A stretch of 64,000 bases of DNA from Schistosoma haematobium (GCF_000699445.3 NC_067200.1:17800510-17864509), one strand, 5' to 3'. Positions 31,463-43,974 are shown, counted from the stretch's first letter. The notes: a model not told the origin generated them from the letters alone. A program made the numbers and translations.

Positions 31463-32216
31463 ATGACAAGATTATAATTTATGGATGAAACAATCAGATA
31501 TAAGATAGTTACTTAAGCCTGTGACTACCAATGGAGCATAGGTCGCCGACCAGCATTCTTTAGCCCACTCTGTTCTGGGGATTCCTTTCTAGTTCTATCC
31601 AAATTTTGTTCATTCTCTTCATGTCTGTCTAAATTTATCGGTGTCATGTGTTCTTTGGTCTTCCTCGTCTCCTTTGAAAATGAGGATTCCAAGTCAGCGC
31701 TTGACTTGTGATTCAGTTGAGTGCTTTCCACAATGTTTGTCCTATCCACTTCCAGCACTTCTTCCTGACTTCTTCTTCCTCTGGAATCTGGTTTGTTCTC
31801 TCCTACAGTGGGTTGTTGTTGATAGTGTATTGTCAACGGATCGGAAGTATTTTGCGAAGATAGCGGTTATTAAACGGTTGTATGTTCTGGACGATGACTT
31901 TCGTAGTTCTTAAAGTTTCCACCTCATACAGTATAACTGTGTTGATATTTGTATTGAAAATTCTGAGTTTGGTGTTGGTTGACAGTAGATAAAAGATAAC
32001 GAAACATGAATTTTGGAGCGAAATTCATTCATACATTTGGCATTATACTTGATATCAGTTCGTGATGGAAACCCTACATCTAACTTTTAACCTCAACCAT
32101 CAACCACAAATCATAATTCTCACTGTTTTATAACCCTCATTTAGTCCTGATTAGTAGGTGTCCATTCACAAGGTCACTTCAGTGTCGCTCAAAGATCGTT
32201 CATAAATTATAGTCTT
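31463..32216. mobile_element. MITE1 copy interrupted by an NL-B insertion
   Basis: Left end AGATTATAATTTATGGATG (near 31470) and right end CATAAATTATAGTCTTAATG (to about 32216). The MITE1 sequence GATATAAGATA breaks off at the NL-B insertion and resumes at AAAAGATAACGAAAC near 31989. Confidence 0.7.
31512..31988 (-). mobile_element. NL-B 3' end nested in MITE1
   Basis: Minus-strand copy of the recent NL-B sub-lineage (see 19545). Its TAAGTAACTATC end abuts MITE1, and ATAAGATA/AAAGATA-like sequence flanks both sides, consistent with a short target-site duplication. Confidence 0.75.
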
Positions 32217-32374
32217 AATGTTATTTTATATTTCCCTCTCACTCTGAAGAATTTTCTTATAAATTCGGGGATTAATGAATAAGGACTGGAAACCCTAATT
32301 ACTAAACCGGTCTTTCAAACAGAAAACGATAGGATTTAGGTTTAAACTCTTATATCAGCAAAATCCAAACTATA

Positions 32375-32975
32375 TATTTATGTATGTGGCTCTAAGTATA
32401 AAGCATCTGCTATATCTTGTGACCTTGTGCCCCTACCAATATATGACGTTATGATACCGCCACCGGACCAATGACACATAAATCCATACGAGCAGTCTAA
32501 AGTCCTTATCGGTCCTTTTCTCTGCCTAGCCTTGCCTGTTAGAGTCCCAGAACACCAATCCCAGCCTCTGCGATATGAATAATGTATTACAAACCAAACA
32601 GACCACATCGTACCATAAAATAACATTCGTACAAGATTTAGTCAAAAGCGGCTGTGAATGTGGACGATAATAATTGATAGACTGGGCATAAATCATGAAC
32701 GGTTAATCGCATTATAATAATCTATGGGTCAAAACAAAGCTTGTAATAAGAAAAACACGAATATACATGGTTTTTTTCTAGTTAACGTTTTTTAGAGAAT
32801 TAGTTTTCTACAGGATGGGGTCACAAACCCCACGCTCAACCCACCTCCTTTATACGGGCTTAGGACTGGCAGTAGCCCAGGGGGGTTCCGGGTCGAGTTT
32901 ACATGGTTTAGTTACTTAGCAATTATACAATAAAAATATATGTATAGGATTGGTCCATAAATAGATCCTAACAGT
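32375..32975 (-). repeat. Rep-H copy, split by RP1
   Basis: Minus-strand Rep-H; colinear parts on both sides of the RP1 insertion at 32774-32899. Confidence 0.65.
32774..32899 (-). mobile_element. RP1 retroposon with 10-bp target-site duplication
   Basis: Minus-strand RP1 flanked by perfect copies of TACATGGTTT (32764-32773 and 32900-32909). The T-rich left edge is its reversed A-rich tail. Confidence 0.85.
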
Positions 32976-33046
32976 TATCATTCAATATTCTCATCGGGAT
33001 GTAACAGTAAATTTGATAACTAAAAGCTATCATGAACATGCACCAT

Positions 33047-33504
33047 CAGTCAGTCCGTCAGCTACAACGTAGGACCAGGCACATATATGCATCGATCCAA
33101 CTTACCATACCTCATTACCACAACAACATGACACACCGGATTCACAAAAGTAGTTAATTCAATGGTGGTAATATATAAAAGAATGATTGCATATAAGAAT
33201 ATGATACATGAAGAAAGAATTAGTTTATAGAAAGAAAGATATGAAGCGATTTCAATCTCGTAGTTTAAGGGAAGACAGAGAGTGTATACACCGACGCCAT
33301 TGTGATCGATCGATTCTGAGCCATGTCACCAAGAGTCTGCAACCACTGGTTACGATAGTCATGTGGACCCCAATCAAGTAGTCTGCATCTGCCAACATGG
33401 CTCAGAGTAGAAGTTCGTGACTTCGATGACTGATGCCACGTTTTGGTTTGGCCACTTCTAACTTTCTACTAACCATCCCCTACACCAGTCAGCATTACGC
33501 TTCG
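33047..33504 (-). mobile_element. NL-A 3' end, left arm of a perfect inverted repeat
   Basis: 5'-truncated minus-strand NL-A: GGCCAAACCAAAACGTGGC, the YRNQWLET/GDMAQN region and 3' UTR to CTGACGGACTGACTG. Flanks TGCACCAT (33039-33046) and TGCATCAT (33505-33512) look like an 8-bp target duplication with one change. Bases 33047-33453 are the exact reverse complement of 36689-37095. Confidence 0.85.
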
Positions 33505-33649
33505 TGCATCATAGTTTCCTGTAGATTGACGATGAATGAAATGGTTTAATTTTCTAAACTAGGTTCATAGAGATAAATAGTTTTAATCATTTAAATATTA
33601 TTATCAAATTCAAACTGTTCACATTGACTATAATGAAGAAGTTCTTGGC

Positions 33650-34110
33650 AAGTGTTATAGCCTAAAGCCGCCAATCAGAAGCAGCGAATTATCGATCGGA
33701 CCAAGGACGCGTAAAACACGTGCGAGCAGACTAGAGTCCTGACTGGTCCTGCTTTCCGTCTAGCCCAGCCAGTTAAATTCAGAACACCAGTTTCAGCATA
33801 TGTAATATGAATCCTTATATTTCAAACTTACTGAGTTTATATACCAATCAAACAGACCACATCGTACGATCAAATAGGAAACAACATTTGTACAAGAATT
33901 AGTCAAATGTGGCTGTGAATGTGGGAGGCAGTGACTAATAGACAGGGCATAATTCAAGAATGGTAAGTGGTATAATAATAGTTCATAAGTCAAAATAAAG
34001 TTTATAATAAGAGGAATATGAATATGAATAGTTTGGTTACCTAACGGTGATACGATAAAAGTATACGTTTAGTATTGGTCCATAAAAGGATCCCAAAGTT
34101 ACCATTCATT
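33650..34110 (-). repeat. Rep-H copy
   Basis: Minus-strand Rep-H (TGTGGTCTGTTTGATTGG, TTCCTCTTATTATAA on the minus strand). Inverted relative to the copy at 34640, with exon 10 between them. Confidence 0.65.
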
Positions 34111-34188
34111 ATGCTTTTTGGGAACTAACAGCAAGTAAGCCAAGTGTTTAATTACTTTTATTAATTCATTGTAATTTATTTGACTTAC

Positions 34189-34309
34189 CAAATTTGGACA
34201 CTTTATTGATTGATTGTAATTTCATAATTGATGATGAAGGTGTTGGACATCTTTGTTCCAATGATAATGTACCAGATTGTAAAGAATTCAAACTATTCGT
34301 TGAATCAAT
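34189..34309 (-). CDS. Minus-strand gene, exon 10
   Basis: 121 bp between ATTTATGATAG and GTAAGT. Encodes IDSTNSLNSLQSGTLSLEQR, then CPTPSSSIMKLQSINKVSKF. Ser/Thr-rich, probably a linker. Phase fits exons 9 and 11. Confidence 0.85.
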
Positions 34310-34429
34310 CTATCATAAATTATTAAAAGTATTAATCTAATAATAAACATTATATTAGGAGAATTTAACTAAGGCATAATTATTGTTACTTCAATCTATA
34401 ATTAATGGTTTGAGAAACAACTCTATACC

Positions 34430-34560
34430 TCAGTACAATGGAAGATAGTTGCTCGATTTCGTGGATTGGTTGAGGTAAGACAATAACATTGTTGTAAGCC
34501 AACTCAGTAGTCTAGTGGCTAAGCGTTTGCGCGCGAGATCGAACGCCTTGGATGTGATTG
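34430..34560 (+). mobile_element. HS1 SINE fragment, promoter only
   Basis: 5' body end and A-box region (CTCAGTAGTCTAGTGGCTAAG), then lost before the ribozyme. Confidence 0.55.
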
Positions 34561-34639
34561 AGGATTATTGAAGATTGAATTGAAGATCAAATCATGAGTA
34601 CCTTCTGAGATCTATTAATGGGCTAATAATACGTACATA

Positions 34640-35045
34640 TATATTCCTATTGTATAACTGTTCAGTAACTAGATTGTGTATATCTATATTCCTCTTATTA
34701 TAAGCTTCATTTTGATCTATAGATTATTATGATACAATTTACTGTTCTTAAGTTATGTTCAGTTTATTGACTACTGCCTCCCACGTTCACAGTCACTTTT
34801 TGGCTTTATTGTGTACAAATGTTATTTCCTATTTTATGGTGCGTTGTGGTCTGTTTGATTGACATGTAAACCCAGTATGCCTGAAATAAATGATTCGCAT
34901 CGCATAGTGGAAGCTAGTATTTGGTGTTGTAGACGCAACTGGATAGGCTAGGTGAGCAAAGGACCAATAAGTACGGTAGGCTGATCATACCAGTCGAACG
35001 TCATTGGTTTTGGCATGGGTCGTATTTCGATTAGCGAATAAATTA
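34640..35045 (+). repeat. Rep-H copy, uninterrupted
   Basis: Reference copy for the family; keeps the empty MITE1 target AAGCTTCATTTTGATC. Confidence 0.65.
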
Positions 35046-35059
35046 CGTGATAACTAGCC

Positions 35060-35215
35060 AGTCTTAAAGTCACAACACTTGGTTCGAATCCCACGGAAGG
35101 GATCATGGATACGTACTAGTCAAGAGTTTCAGAATAGGACGAAACGGCCATCAAATGCTTCAAGTTATTCAATGGTGGTTTAACATCAATCGATTCATGA
35201 TCTCAATCAAAATAT
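35060..35215 (+). mobile_element. HS1 SINE fragment
   Basis: Perfect B box (GGTTCGAATCC), decayed ribozyme (box 1 lost, GAAA kept), tail to CGATTCATGATCTCAATC. Ends 45 bp from exon 9. Confidence 0.65.
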
Positions 35216-35259
35216 ATAATAAGATATATATTTTTTTCATTAAGCTTGTTTGAACTAAC

Positions 35260-35380
35260 TTGCTGATTTTGATATTTAGTCTTTGCTTGTTTATACGTTG
35301 TATCATAAACAAAATCATGCCAAATTTGATCAGGTTGATTTTGTTGTTCACATACTTTTCCTAATTCTATTGATGAATCA
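35260..35380 (-). CDS. Minus-strand gene, exon 9
   Basis: 121 bp after acceptor CCAATTCCAG. Encodes DSSIELGKVCEQQNQPDQIW, then HDFVYDTTYKQAKTKYQNQQ, ending before GTTAGT in phase 0. Fits exons 8 and 10. Confidence 0.85.
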
Positions 35381-35544
35381 CTGGAATTGGTTCATTAAAG
35401 TAAGAAAAAGTATAAAATTATAAGTAATTTAATAATGAGTACGTTAAATACGAAGTAATGATAGTTAAAACTGTTATTGTGATTAACCATAAAAGCTCAG
35501 TAATTTGCATAGTAAAGAGTCAAGAAAATTGTTGAATTTCATTG

Positions 35545-36085
35545 GAATCATGAACTGACCAATATGAGACTACCAGTAAGAAGCTGAAAGCATCGGATAG
35601 CCATTTCGTTATGGTGTAGGATTCTTCAGAAGTGAGTATCCACAATTGCATACGTGGGACTCAAGACCTTCTGTCTCTCGCAAACTCTTTACCTCAAGAC
35701 CACTGAACAATATCCACATCCTCATACTGAAAATTCCCATATGCTCACTACTGATTAGCTTTAAGAGACTATTCTCGAAGTTTTAGTGAGAAGCCTTGAT
35801 CAGTGGAGTTCAACCGTGTCGGATATGAGGCAGTTTTACTCACCGAGGATAATGAGAGATGGTCACGAAATATCATAAATCCTTTGAATCTAAACATCAA
35901 CCCTGTTGTCCACCAGCTCACTGCCCTAGAGGCTGTGTCCGCGCGAAACCGGAGGTGTAAGGCTCGACTCAGTGCGCGATCGTGGATGCGCACTGCTGAG
36001 GTGTCTAATGCTGGGATGAAATGGCTGTCCGATTCTACCAGGTTTTCAATGGTGGCATGACGTTGGTCGATTTATGATTTCAATA
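35545..36085. mobile_element. HS1 pair, minus fragment then plus unit
   Basis: Minus-strand tail to A box (35548-35712), then a near full-length plus-strand unit (35735-36085) with a diverged ribozyme (CTGAGGT, GAAA). Confidence 0.65.
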
Positions 36086-36688
36086 ATTCAGTGATTTTGT
36101 TGTTTCTGTTTCTTAAATATTTTTGACAATCTAAATCTCGACTAATCACATTCGAGCATTTTCTTGTAGCCTATTTGTCTTATAATTTAGTTTGTTGACT
36201 TCCGGTGTACAAACTTGATGGAACCAACTCATTTATTTTATGTAGCTGCAAATTTACATACAGTATAAATAATGATAAAGTGACCCTGTCAAATGTCATA
36301 TTCTCTTAGATCTTTAACCAAAGCATACGCTTCAGATTCACTCTGAGTACCACACTAATCTTTTAAGAAGGTACTGTTGTAATTGTTTTCTTCTAGGTTC
36401 AATATTCACTAGAGAATATATTGTATTATGTATCTATAAGGTAAGATGATTTACAAATCAGTTGCCATTTTACAGATGTGAAGTGCAATCACAGCTCAAT
36501 ATTCAAGCGAATTGATTTTCTATCAGTTCACTACTAAGTGAAAATCATTTACCAACCATGGTAGTACTGTTTGATTACTTTCAATAGATCTTGTATTTTG
36601 GATATTTATCAATAATTCTGTAGAAATTCAAGAATATCCACTATTATTACAACCGGTCTGCTATTTTCCTTACTCATTAGTTTAACGC
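36086..36688. other. Intron DNA, nothing recognised
   Basis: AT-rich without splice-bounded frames or known repeats. Confidence 0.45.
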
Positions 36689-37095
36689 GGCCAAACCAAA
36701 ACGTGGCATCAGTCATCGAAGTCACGAACTTCTACTCTGAGCCATGTTGGCAGATGCAGACTACTTGATTGGGGTCCACATGACTATCGTAACCAGTGGT
36801 TGCAGACTCTTGGTGACATGGCTCAGAATCGATCGATCACAATGGCGTCGGTGTATACACTCTCTGTCTTCCCTTAAACTACGAGATTGAAATCGCTTCA
36901 TATCTTTCTTTCTATAAACTAATTCTTTCTTCATGTATCATATTCTTATATGCAATCATTCTTTTATATATTACCACCATTGAATTAACTACTTTTGTGA
37001 ATCCGGTGTGTCATGTTGTTGTGGTAATGAGGTATGGTAAGTTGGATCGATGCATATATGTGCCTGGTCCTACGTTGTAGCTGACGGACTGACTG
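36689..37095 (+). mobile_element. NL-A 3' end, right arm of a perfect inverted repeat
   Basis: 407 bp identical, base for base, to the reverse complement of 33047-33453, including the unusual GATCGATCGATC and CTGACGGACTGACTG. 5'-truncated at GGCCAAACC. No target-site duplication was found. Confidence 0.9.
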
Positions 37096-37165
37096 TTATT
37101 ATAATTGTTACTACTATCGAATTAATCTTTTTTTATTTGTGTATTCTCTACCAAAGTAAAGAATT

Positions 37166-37457
37166 CTCAGTGAGACTATAATTTATGGAAGAGTCGATCA
37201 GGTATAAGATAACAGGTCTCGGATTTTGGAATGAAACTTACTCATTCATTTGTCTGAATAGCGTTTTGACATTTTAGATGATGTCAGTTCATAATGAAAA
37301 CTCTAGATCCTATTCCTAACCCTAACCATCAACTGTAAATCATAATTGGAATTCCTCACACTGCTTTATAACCCTGATTTGGTCCTAGTAAGTAGGTGGA
37401 CACTCTCAAGGTTAGTTTAGAGTCGCTTAAAGGTTGTCCATAAATTATAGTCTCATC
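37166..37457. mobile_element. MITE1, 292 bp
   Basis: Terminal inverted repeats TGAGACTATAATTTATGGA and TCCATAAATTATAGTCTCA. Flanked by GAATT at 37161-37165 and 37458-37462. Non-coding. Confidence 0.8.
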
Positions 37458-38340
<883 letters not shown>

Positions 38341-38377
38341 TTAGCAACTTGATAATTTAATCTAAAAGTACTCTTAC

Positions 38378-38494
38378 CTCAATTTCCACGAAGCTGATAT
38401 TGGCCTCCATTTGAAGTCAACTTCAGGGTGAGATAAATTATACATTTGTTCCATAATCCATAAAACACAACAAATTTGTGTAAATATAATATCT
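38378..38494 (-). CDS. Minus-strand gene, exon 8
   Basis: 117 bp between TTTCATATAG and donor GTAAGAG. Encodes DIIFTQICCVLWIMEQMYNL, then SHPEVDFKWRPISASWKL; the first half is hydrophobic and helical. Phase fits exons 7 and 9. Confidence 0.85.
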
Positions 38495-38794
38495 CTATAT
38501 GAAATTATTTTAATAAGAAAGAAAATTGTTATCCGTTAGAATGAATTGTCTAAATAAGATTAGTTTTACATTAGTTATTCACTAGGATTATTACAGGACA
38601 CTAGAAAAAGATGGTGGAGAAGATTTATGGCTCAGGTGGATGATTTTGATGGAGTTCAGAGAACGAAACTCCATCAAAAAGGACACTAGAACCAAATGCA
38701 TAGATTGACACTGAAGTATTTTACCCATTAAGATCAAATCAAGGCTATCACATTGTCATACGAGAGGAGGTTTATTGGATACTATGGTAACTTT

Positions 38795-39140
38795 AATAGT
38801 TGAATTCATGAATCAGTTGAAGTTAGGACGAAATAGCCGTCTAGTACTTCCAGGTTTTCTATGATGGTCTAGCTTCAATTGACTCATGAATACAACTATT
38901 AAATTTACTATTATATCCATAAAACCACTCTGTGATAATAATCATCATAAGCTCACTAATGACTGGCTTCAAGTGGTATTTCCTAGAGTTCTAGTGAGAA
39001 GCGGAGTTCAACCGGGTCTATTGTGAGATAGAAACTCACTGAAGACGATGGTGGACGCTGGTGCAATTTCGTGGATTGATTGACGTTAGATACTAACACC
39101 TTCGGATGCCGGCTCAGTGGTATAGAGGTCAAGCGTCCTA
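38795..39140 (+). mobile_element. HS1 half ribozyme plus next unit
   Basis: A minus-strand scrap, then plus-strand stem III side and tail (38826-38900), then the 5' body and promoter of a following unit ending at TATAGAGGTCAAGCG. Remnant of a head-to-tail tandem. Confidence 0.65.
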
Positions 39141-39394
39141 ACAAATACATTCATTCGGTTAGTCCAATTTGGAATCGTTTGATAGGTTCATTTCTAACTA
39201 ATCACTTCTGTTGAATGAATCGAGAATATACTAGAAGTTTCTTTTGTAATTTTTTGCATAAACTCTAATACATTTTACTACAGCTGTATTTTTGGTTATT
39301 TCCGTTATTTATAATATAGGTTGTTTTCCTCTTATACTTACATTAACTTAAGAGTAAATGAGTCAAGTGTAGCAAAAAATGAATACTAAACAAA

Positions 39395-40345
39395 CGAGAA
39401 GGATAGCTCACAGAGTCGTTTAAAGTAAGGACTGGTGTCAAGCAAGGTTGCCTACTCTCAGACTTCCTCTTTTTCCTGGTAATCGACTGGATTATGAAGA
39501 CGTGATACAGTGGACAACTAGGATGCAGCTGGACGATCTAGACTTTATAGATGACCTTACTCTTCTATCACACATGCGACAACAAATGCAAGAGAAGACG
39601 ACCAGCGTAGCAGCAGCCTCAGCAGCAGTAGGTCTCAACATACATAAAGGGAAAAGCGAGATTCTCCGACACAACAAAACATGCACCTTTTAAGTCACAG
39701 TTGACAAAGAAGCTTTGGGGGATGTAAAAACCTTTACGTATCTGGGCAGCATCGTTGACGAACACCGTGGATCTGATGCACATGTGAAGGCGCGAATCGG
39801 CAAAACAAGAGCAGCATATCTACAATTGAAGAACATCTAGAGCTTAAAACGACTATCAACGAACACCAAACTCAGAATTTTCAATACAAATGTCAACACA
39901 ATTATACTGTATCGGGTGCAAACTTCAAGAACTACGAAAGTCATCATCCAAAAGATACAACTGTTTATTAACAGTTTTCTTCAGAAAATACTTCCGATCC
40001 GTTGACAATACACTATCAACAACAACCTACTGAGGGAGAGAACAAACCAGATTCCATAGGAGGGAGAAATGAGGAAGAAGTGCTGGAAGTGGATAGGACA
40101 CACATTGAGGAAAGCACTCAACTGCATCACAAGTCAAGTGCTGACTTGAAACCCTTAAGGTCAAAGGAGACGAGGAAGACCGAAGAACACATTACACCGA
40201 AAAATTTAGACAGACATGAGAAGAATGAACAATAATTGAACAGAACTAGAAAGGAGGGCTCAGAACAGAGTAGGTTGTAGTATGCTGGTCGGCAACCTAT
40301 GCTCCATTGGGGACAACATGAGTGAGTAAGTAAGTAAACAAACGA
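39395..40345 (+). mobile_element. NL-B retrotransposon, reverse-transcriptase end to 3' terminus
   Basis: Longest NL-B copy. Encodes FKVRTGVKQGC (RT motif with RxGVKQGC), LDDLDFIDDLTLLS (degenerate YADD-like site, here FIDD), SVAAASAAVGLNIHKGKSEI, FTYLGSIVDEHRGSDAHVK, then in broken frames the C-terminal region and GTGAGTAAGTAAGTAAA end. Dead. Confidence 0.85.
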
Positions 40346-40455
40346 GAACCTACCAATAATCTGATTGTTTTTTATTAGAATATTGAGAATAAACACAGGT
40401 TGCAGTTATGAATGATTTACATTGTTTAACAAATGAATAAAGCAATTCAATTTAC

Positions 40456-40734
40456 CTAAATGAATCATCATCATCATCATCACCATCATGATCACCATCA
40501 TGATCTTTTTTCTTTTTATCTTCTTTCATATCACTAGAAGTTATCAACTTATAAGTTTCATATGGTTGATTAGAATTTAAATCTTTACCAAAATCTGGTT
40601 TGCATATATTGAAAAATTTCGGTGTAAAAGGTTTTGGCGATTCACTATACCATTGTTTATATTGTTTAAGACGCCGATGTTCAGTAGCTGAAGTTATATG
40701 ATTATCAGATTGTTTAATATTACTTGATAATTCT
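40456..40734 (-). CDS. Minus-strand gene, exon 7
   Basis: 279 bp between a polypyrimidine acceptor (AACAATTTTAG) and GTAAAT. Encodes ELSSNIKQSDNHITSATEHR, RLKQYKQWYSESPKPFTPKF and a Lys then Asp/Gly-rich end encoded by a GAT repeat. Phase 2 at the end and one base in at the start, matching exons 6 and 8. Confidence 0.85.
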
Positions 40735-40779
40735 CTAAAATTGTTTATAAAAAAGAACAAACAAAACACTATTACATTT

Positions 40780-41098
40780 ATAGGCAAAGATGAATAATGG
40801 CTAATAGTGGAATCTATGACGTGTGTTTCGTCCTGTCTGGGACTCGTCAGCTGGATGTACCTGCATCTCAGATTTGATGTTCACTCTCGGACTCATACTC
40901 AGTACTGTTTGGTCTGAACACCATCGAGTTATCCACTTAGCTACTACTGACTCCTGATAGCCACTTGAATCTTCTGATTGTTACTTAGGATTGTAATTGA
41001 TCAGTCACTTATTGACATTTGCGCATCCTATACGGATTGCCTCGATATTGCCTTAATTCACAAGCATTATAAATAAAGATGGATTGTGACTGGCAGTA
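40780..41098 (-). mobile_element. HS2 (Sm-alpha-like) SINE plus tail of a second unit
   Basis: Full minus-strand promoter and ribozyme (40783-40965) directly followed by the tail of another minus-strand unit (40968-41098), again a head-to-tail arrangement. Confidence 0.75.
40812..40856 (-). ncRNA. Hammerhead ribozyme, Sm-alpha type, intact core, weak stem I
   Basis: Minus strand ATCCAG, CTGACGA, GTCC/GGAC, GAAA, GTC; the 3' arm ATAGAT pairs only partly. In sense orientation, 77 nt upstream of the exon 7 acceptor. Confidence 0.65.
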
Positions 41099-41189
41099 TA
41101 CGGTAAAACATATAACTAATTAATTAATTCAATAGTATATTTCAATAAAGATTTTCTAAAATTATGTCAACCAATTGCGATTATGATAT

Positions 41190-41540
41190 ACGCTTTCAAG
41201 TGCTCACTAGTAACTGGCTTTAAGATGGAATTCCTGAAGTTCTAGTGGGAAGCGGCGACCAGTGGAGTTCAATTCGAATTGAATGTGAGACACTTATCCA
41301 CCTCAGACGATGGATGAAGTGTTGCGCATGATCATGGATTGACTGAAGTTGGACATCAACACCGTAGGATGACAACTCAGTGTCTAGAGGTTAACTGTTC
41401 TCACACGTGACCTTAGATTCTGAGTTCGAGTCCTATGCATGGAATCGTGGATGCACACTGCTGAGGAGTTCCGTCCTATTAGGACTAAATAGCCGTTCAA
41501 TACTTCCAGGTGTTCAATTATGGTCTAGCTTAAATTATTT
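41190..41540 (+). mobile_element. HS1 SINE, near full length
   Basis: 5' body, promoter (B box GAGTTCGAGTCC), diverged ribozyme (box 1 intact CTGAGGA, box 2 changed to TAAA), tail. Confidence 0.7.
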
Positions 41541-42209
41541 TAATGGAGAAATAAAGTAGTGGAAGTTTAGAGGAAATAATAAAGTTGCATAATCACTTCA
41601 ATAATATTGATTTTAAGTTACAATGATCGTAATCGTGAATAGAAATATAAAGTATTGAAAATATCTTATTTGGATACTTTATAATGTCTCAAAGATGTCA
41701 ATGATCAAGATCTCTTATCTCTAAATTCCAATCAAGAGGTTGTTTAAATCAAGTAAATTCTCTAATGTATTCAGTGAATTAGAAGGTTAATAATTATAAC
41801 AAAGTTGACTAAACATGGAATATGTGATGAGAAGATATTATTATCAAATTACAAAATTACTTTGTATATGAGCTGGACATACTTGTCTACAATTATTACT
41901 TAGAGCAGATGCTCCCAGAAGACCGACGATGATACGCCTTTAATAAGGATGAAAATAGAATCTACAACAGCTATATGAAGCGGAGAGAGGTTCATTAGAA
42001 TCTAAGTCTATAACAATCCTACCTTCAATGGAAAATAGGGAAACGCTTGTCGCTGGAAGTTTTTTACTGTCAGTATAGTGTGTAGGTTGGTTACTGCTCC
42101 TAAGTTATCAAATATACATTATCACAAACTGTGAAGAATAGCTTCAAGACGCAACGGATATCATGAAAAGTTTTAATACTACATAACTAGCAAAATTCAT
42201 ATTAATACT
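41541..42209. other. Intron DNA, nothing recognised
   Basis: AT-rich, no splice-bounded frame. Confidence 0.45.
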
Positions 42210-42290
42210 TTCATTCAGTAGTGCACATATACGATCCTGCCTCGCGAGATTCAAACCCAAGACCTTTCAGTCTTGTGATAGCTTACAGTT
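42210..42290 (-). mobile_element. HS1 SINE fragment
   Basis: Half ribozyme and B box only (CAGTAGTGCACAT..GATTCAAACCC). Confidence 0.5.
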
Positions 42291-42877
42291 TCATTTCATA
42301 AGCTATAAACAATGTTGTTTACTGATATAGCAGACCTAAAAGACATCGGTCAAATCTTAAGATCATGCAACTGATCAAGTTTTGACTTCTTGAGACACAC
42401 ACCACGGATTAAAAAATATGACTTGCATTTCTAAGGGATAATAACTTCAGCACTCGAACGCTAGAACCCCCCCCCAGTTGTAAATAAGGAGACAGACGAA
42501 TACTGGGGAGAGTGCTTGTTGGGCAAGAATCAAAGTGTACAGGAAATCATGGGTATTTATAGATATTAGCGTTTGTTAAATCAACATTATAATTCAACCA
42601 TTCTGCAAAGAGGCATGTTATGCTATTGACCAATAGTAGCATACCACGTTGATATTCTAGAAAGCTTGCTTGCGTTCTGATTGGATGGCTCTTCTAGGGC
42701 CTCTGGAAGCTCCGTCGTGATTCTCGGAAGCTGTTCCAACAATTTCTCAATTAGATTTAAGTTATTAAAGCCTTCAACTCATTTTCAGTCTTCCCATTCA
42801 AGTATCTGGTTTAGGCTCTTAAATAGGAAGCTTATATATCATTATTACAATAGGACAACATACGGTATAATACTTAC
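42291..42877. other. Intron DNA, nothing recognised
   Basis: Includes a C9 run at 42468-42476. A 68-codon plus-strand frame at 42681 has no splice support. Confidence 0.4.
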
Positions 42878-43077
42878 TGTGTTTTAGTTAAAGGAATTTC
42901 TAAATCACAACCAGTAGCAATTAAATTATTCATTAATTCACGTATTTCTGGCTCTTCATCAAGTAGTTCATCTTCATCAATATCATGAATTGTCTTTTCT
43001 ATTGATTCACCTAATAGAAAATTCAAAGTAGAACGAATAAAAATTGATGCTGATATCTTTAAAGCAATTAGTCCCAT
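42878..43077 (-). CDS. Minus-strand gene, exon 6
   Basis: 200 bp after AAGTTTATCAG; the frame opens exactly with ATG GGA CTA. Encodes MGLIALKISASIFIRSTLNF, then an acidic IDEDELLDEEPE segment and IATGCDLEIPLTKT; donor CA/GTAAGT joins exon 7 in phase. The ATG could be a true start or an internal Met. Confidence 0.85.
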
Positions 43078-43974
43078 CTGATAAACTTCGATAGTGTAAT
43101 AAGAAGATGACGAAGATTATCAGAACTATGTGATGATATATATTAGCGCAATACATTTCATACATAATATATTCGTTAAGAACTAGACTAGACTACACTA
43201 GAAATGAAGGTTAAGAGAAGACAAGGATAATAAACAAGATCATATAGAAGACAATGTGGAAACTCATCACTAATATTACCAGGCTATGGTTAACGTGAGA
43301 ACAAACTGTTTTTGAATACACAGAGGAGGTTTGGATTCTCGTATGGTTAAGGATTCAATAAACCTGATTATACGCCATTTGATACTTTTGTACAACACCA
43401 CCAAAAGCCAAGTTAAGATCAATCTTATCACCGATTTCAATTATGTGTTTGACAATGGAGGATGATGGATGTTTACCCTCTACTCTTATTGGGTCATTTC
43501 ATGACTCGATTTGTTTCTGCAATCACTTAGGTACATGTTCACACACCCTAATTTTCAGATCACGATTACCTCTCCACCTTATGTATGTGTAACCACACAC
43601 ACACACACACACACACAAACATTTAAATTGATAAACACAGTGGCATGTGACACTATTGTTTTCTTGTCTTTTAGGTTTTCGATGAAGCATGAATCTTGTT
43701 GTTTCCTTGATAATGACCTTCGCTGCACAATATGTCTTGTTAATGGCTGACTTAAGTTTTTGTTTCAGTAAAAAGGCTATTTGAATCACTTCTAAATGGT
43801 AAGATGATGCAGATAGGATTTTTTCTGTCAAGGCTATAGTCGGTGCTGAATCAAAGCAAAGAAGCATATTAACTTCTCAGCATTTTAAATCACTAAAAGA
43901 ACTGAGAACAAACCCTGATAGTGTCTTGTATTTACTTAATGTGTAGAAATTCAAAGTTCAGTAACTGTAGACGA
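43078..43974. other. Region between exons 6 and 5, no exon proven
   Basis: Contains a short (CA)n run at 43593-43616. Open frames at 43511-43867 lack splice borders. Confidence 0.4.

Noticed and set aside
43511..43867. 79- and 114-codon frames around a (CA)n repeat
   Set aside because: Antisense to each other and driven by the CA/TG microsatellite; no splice support.
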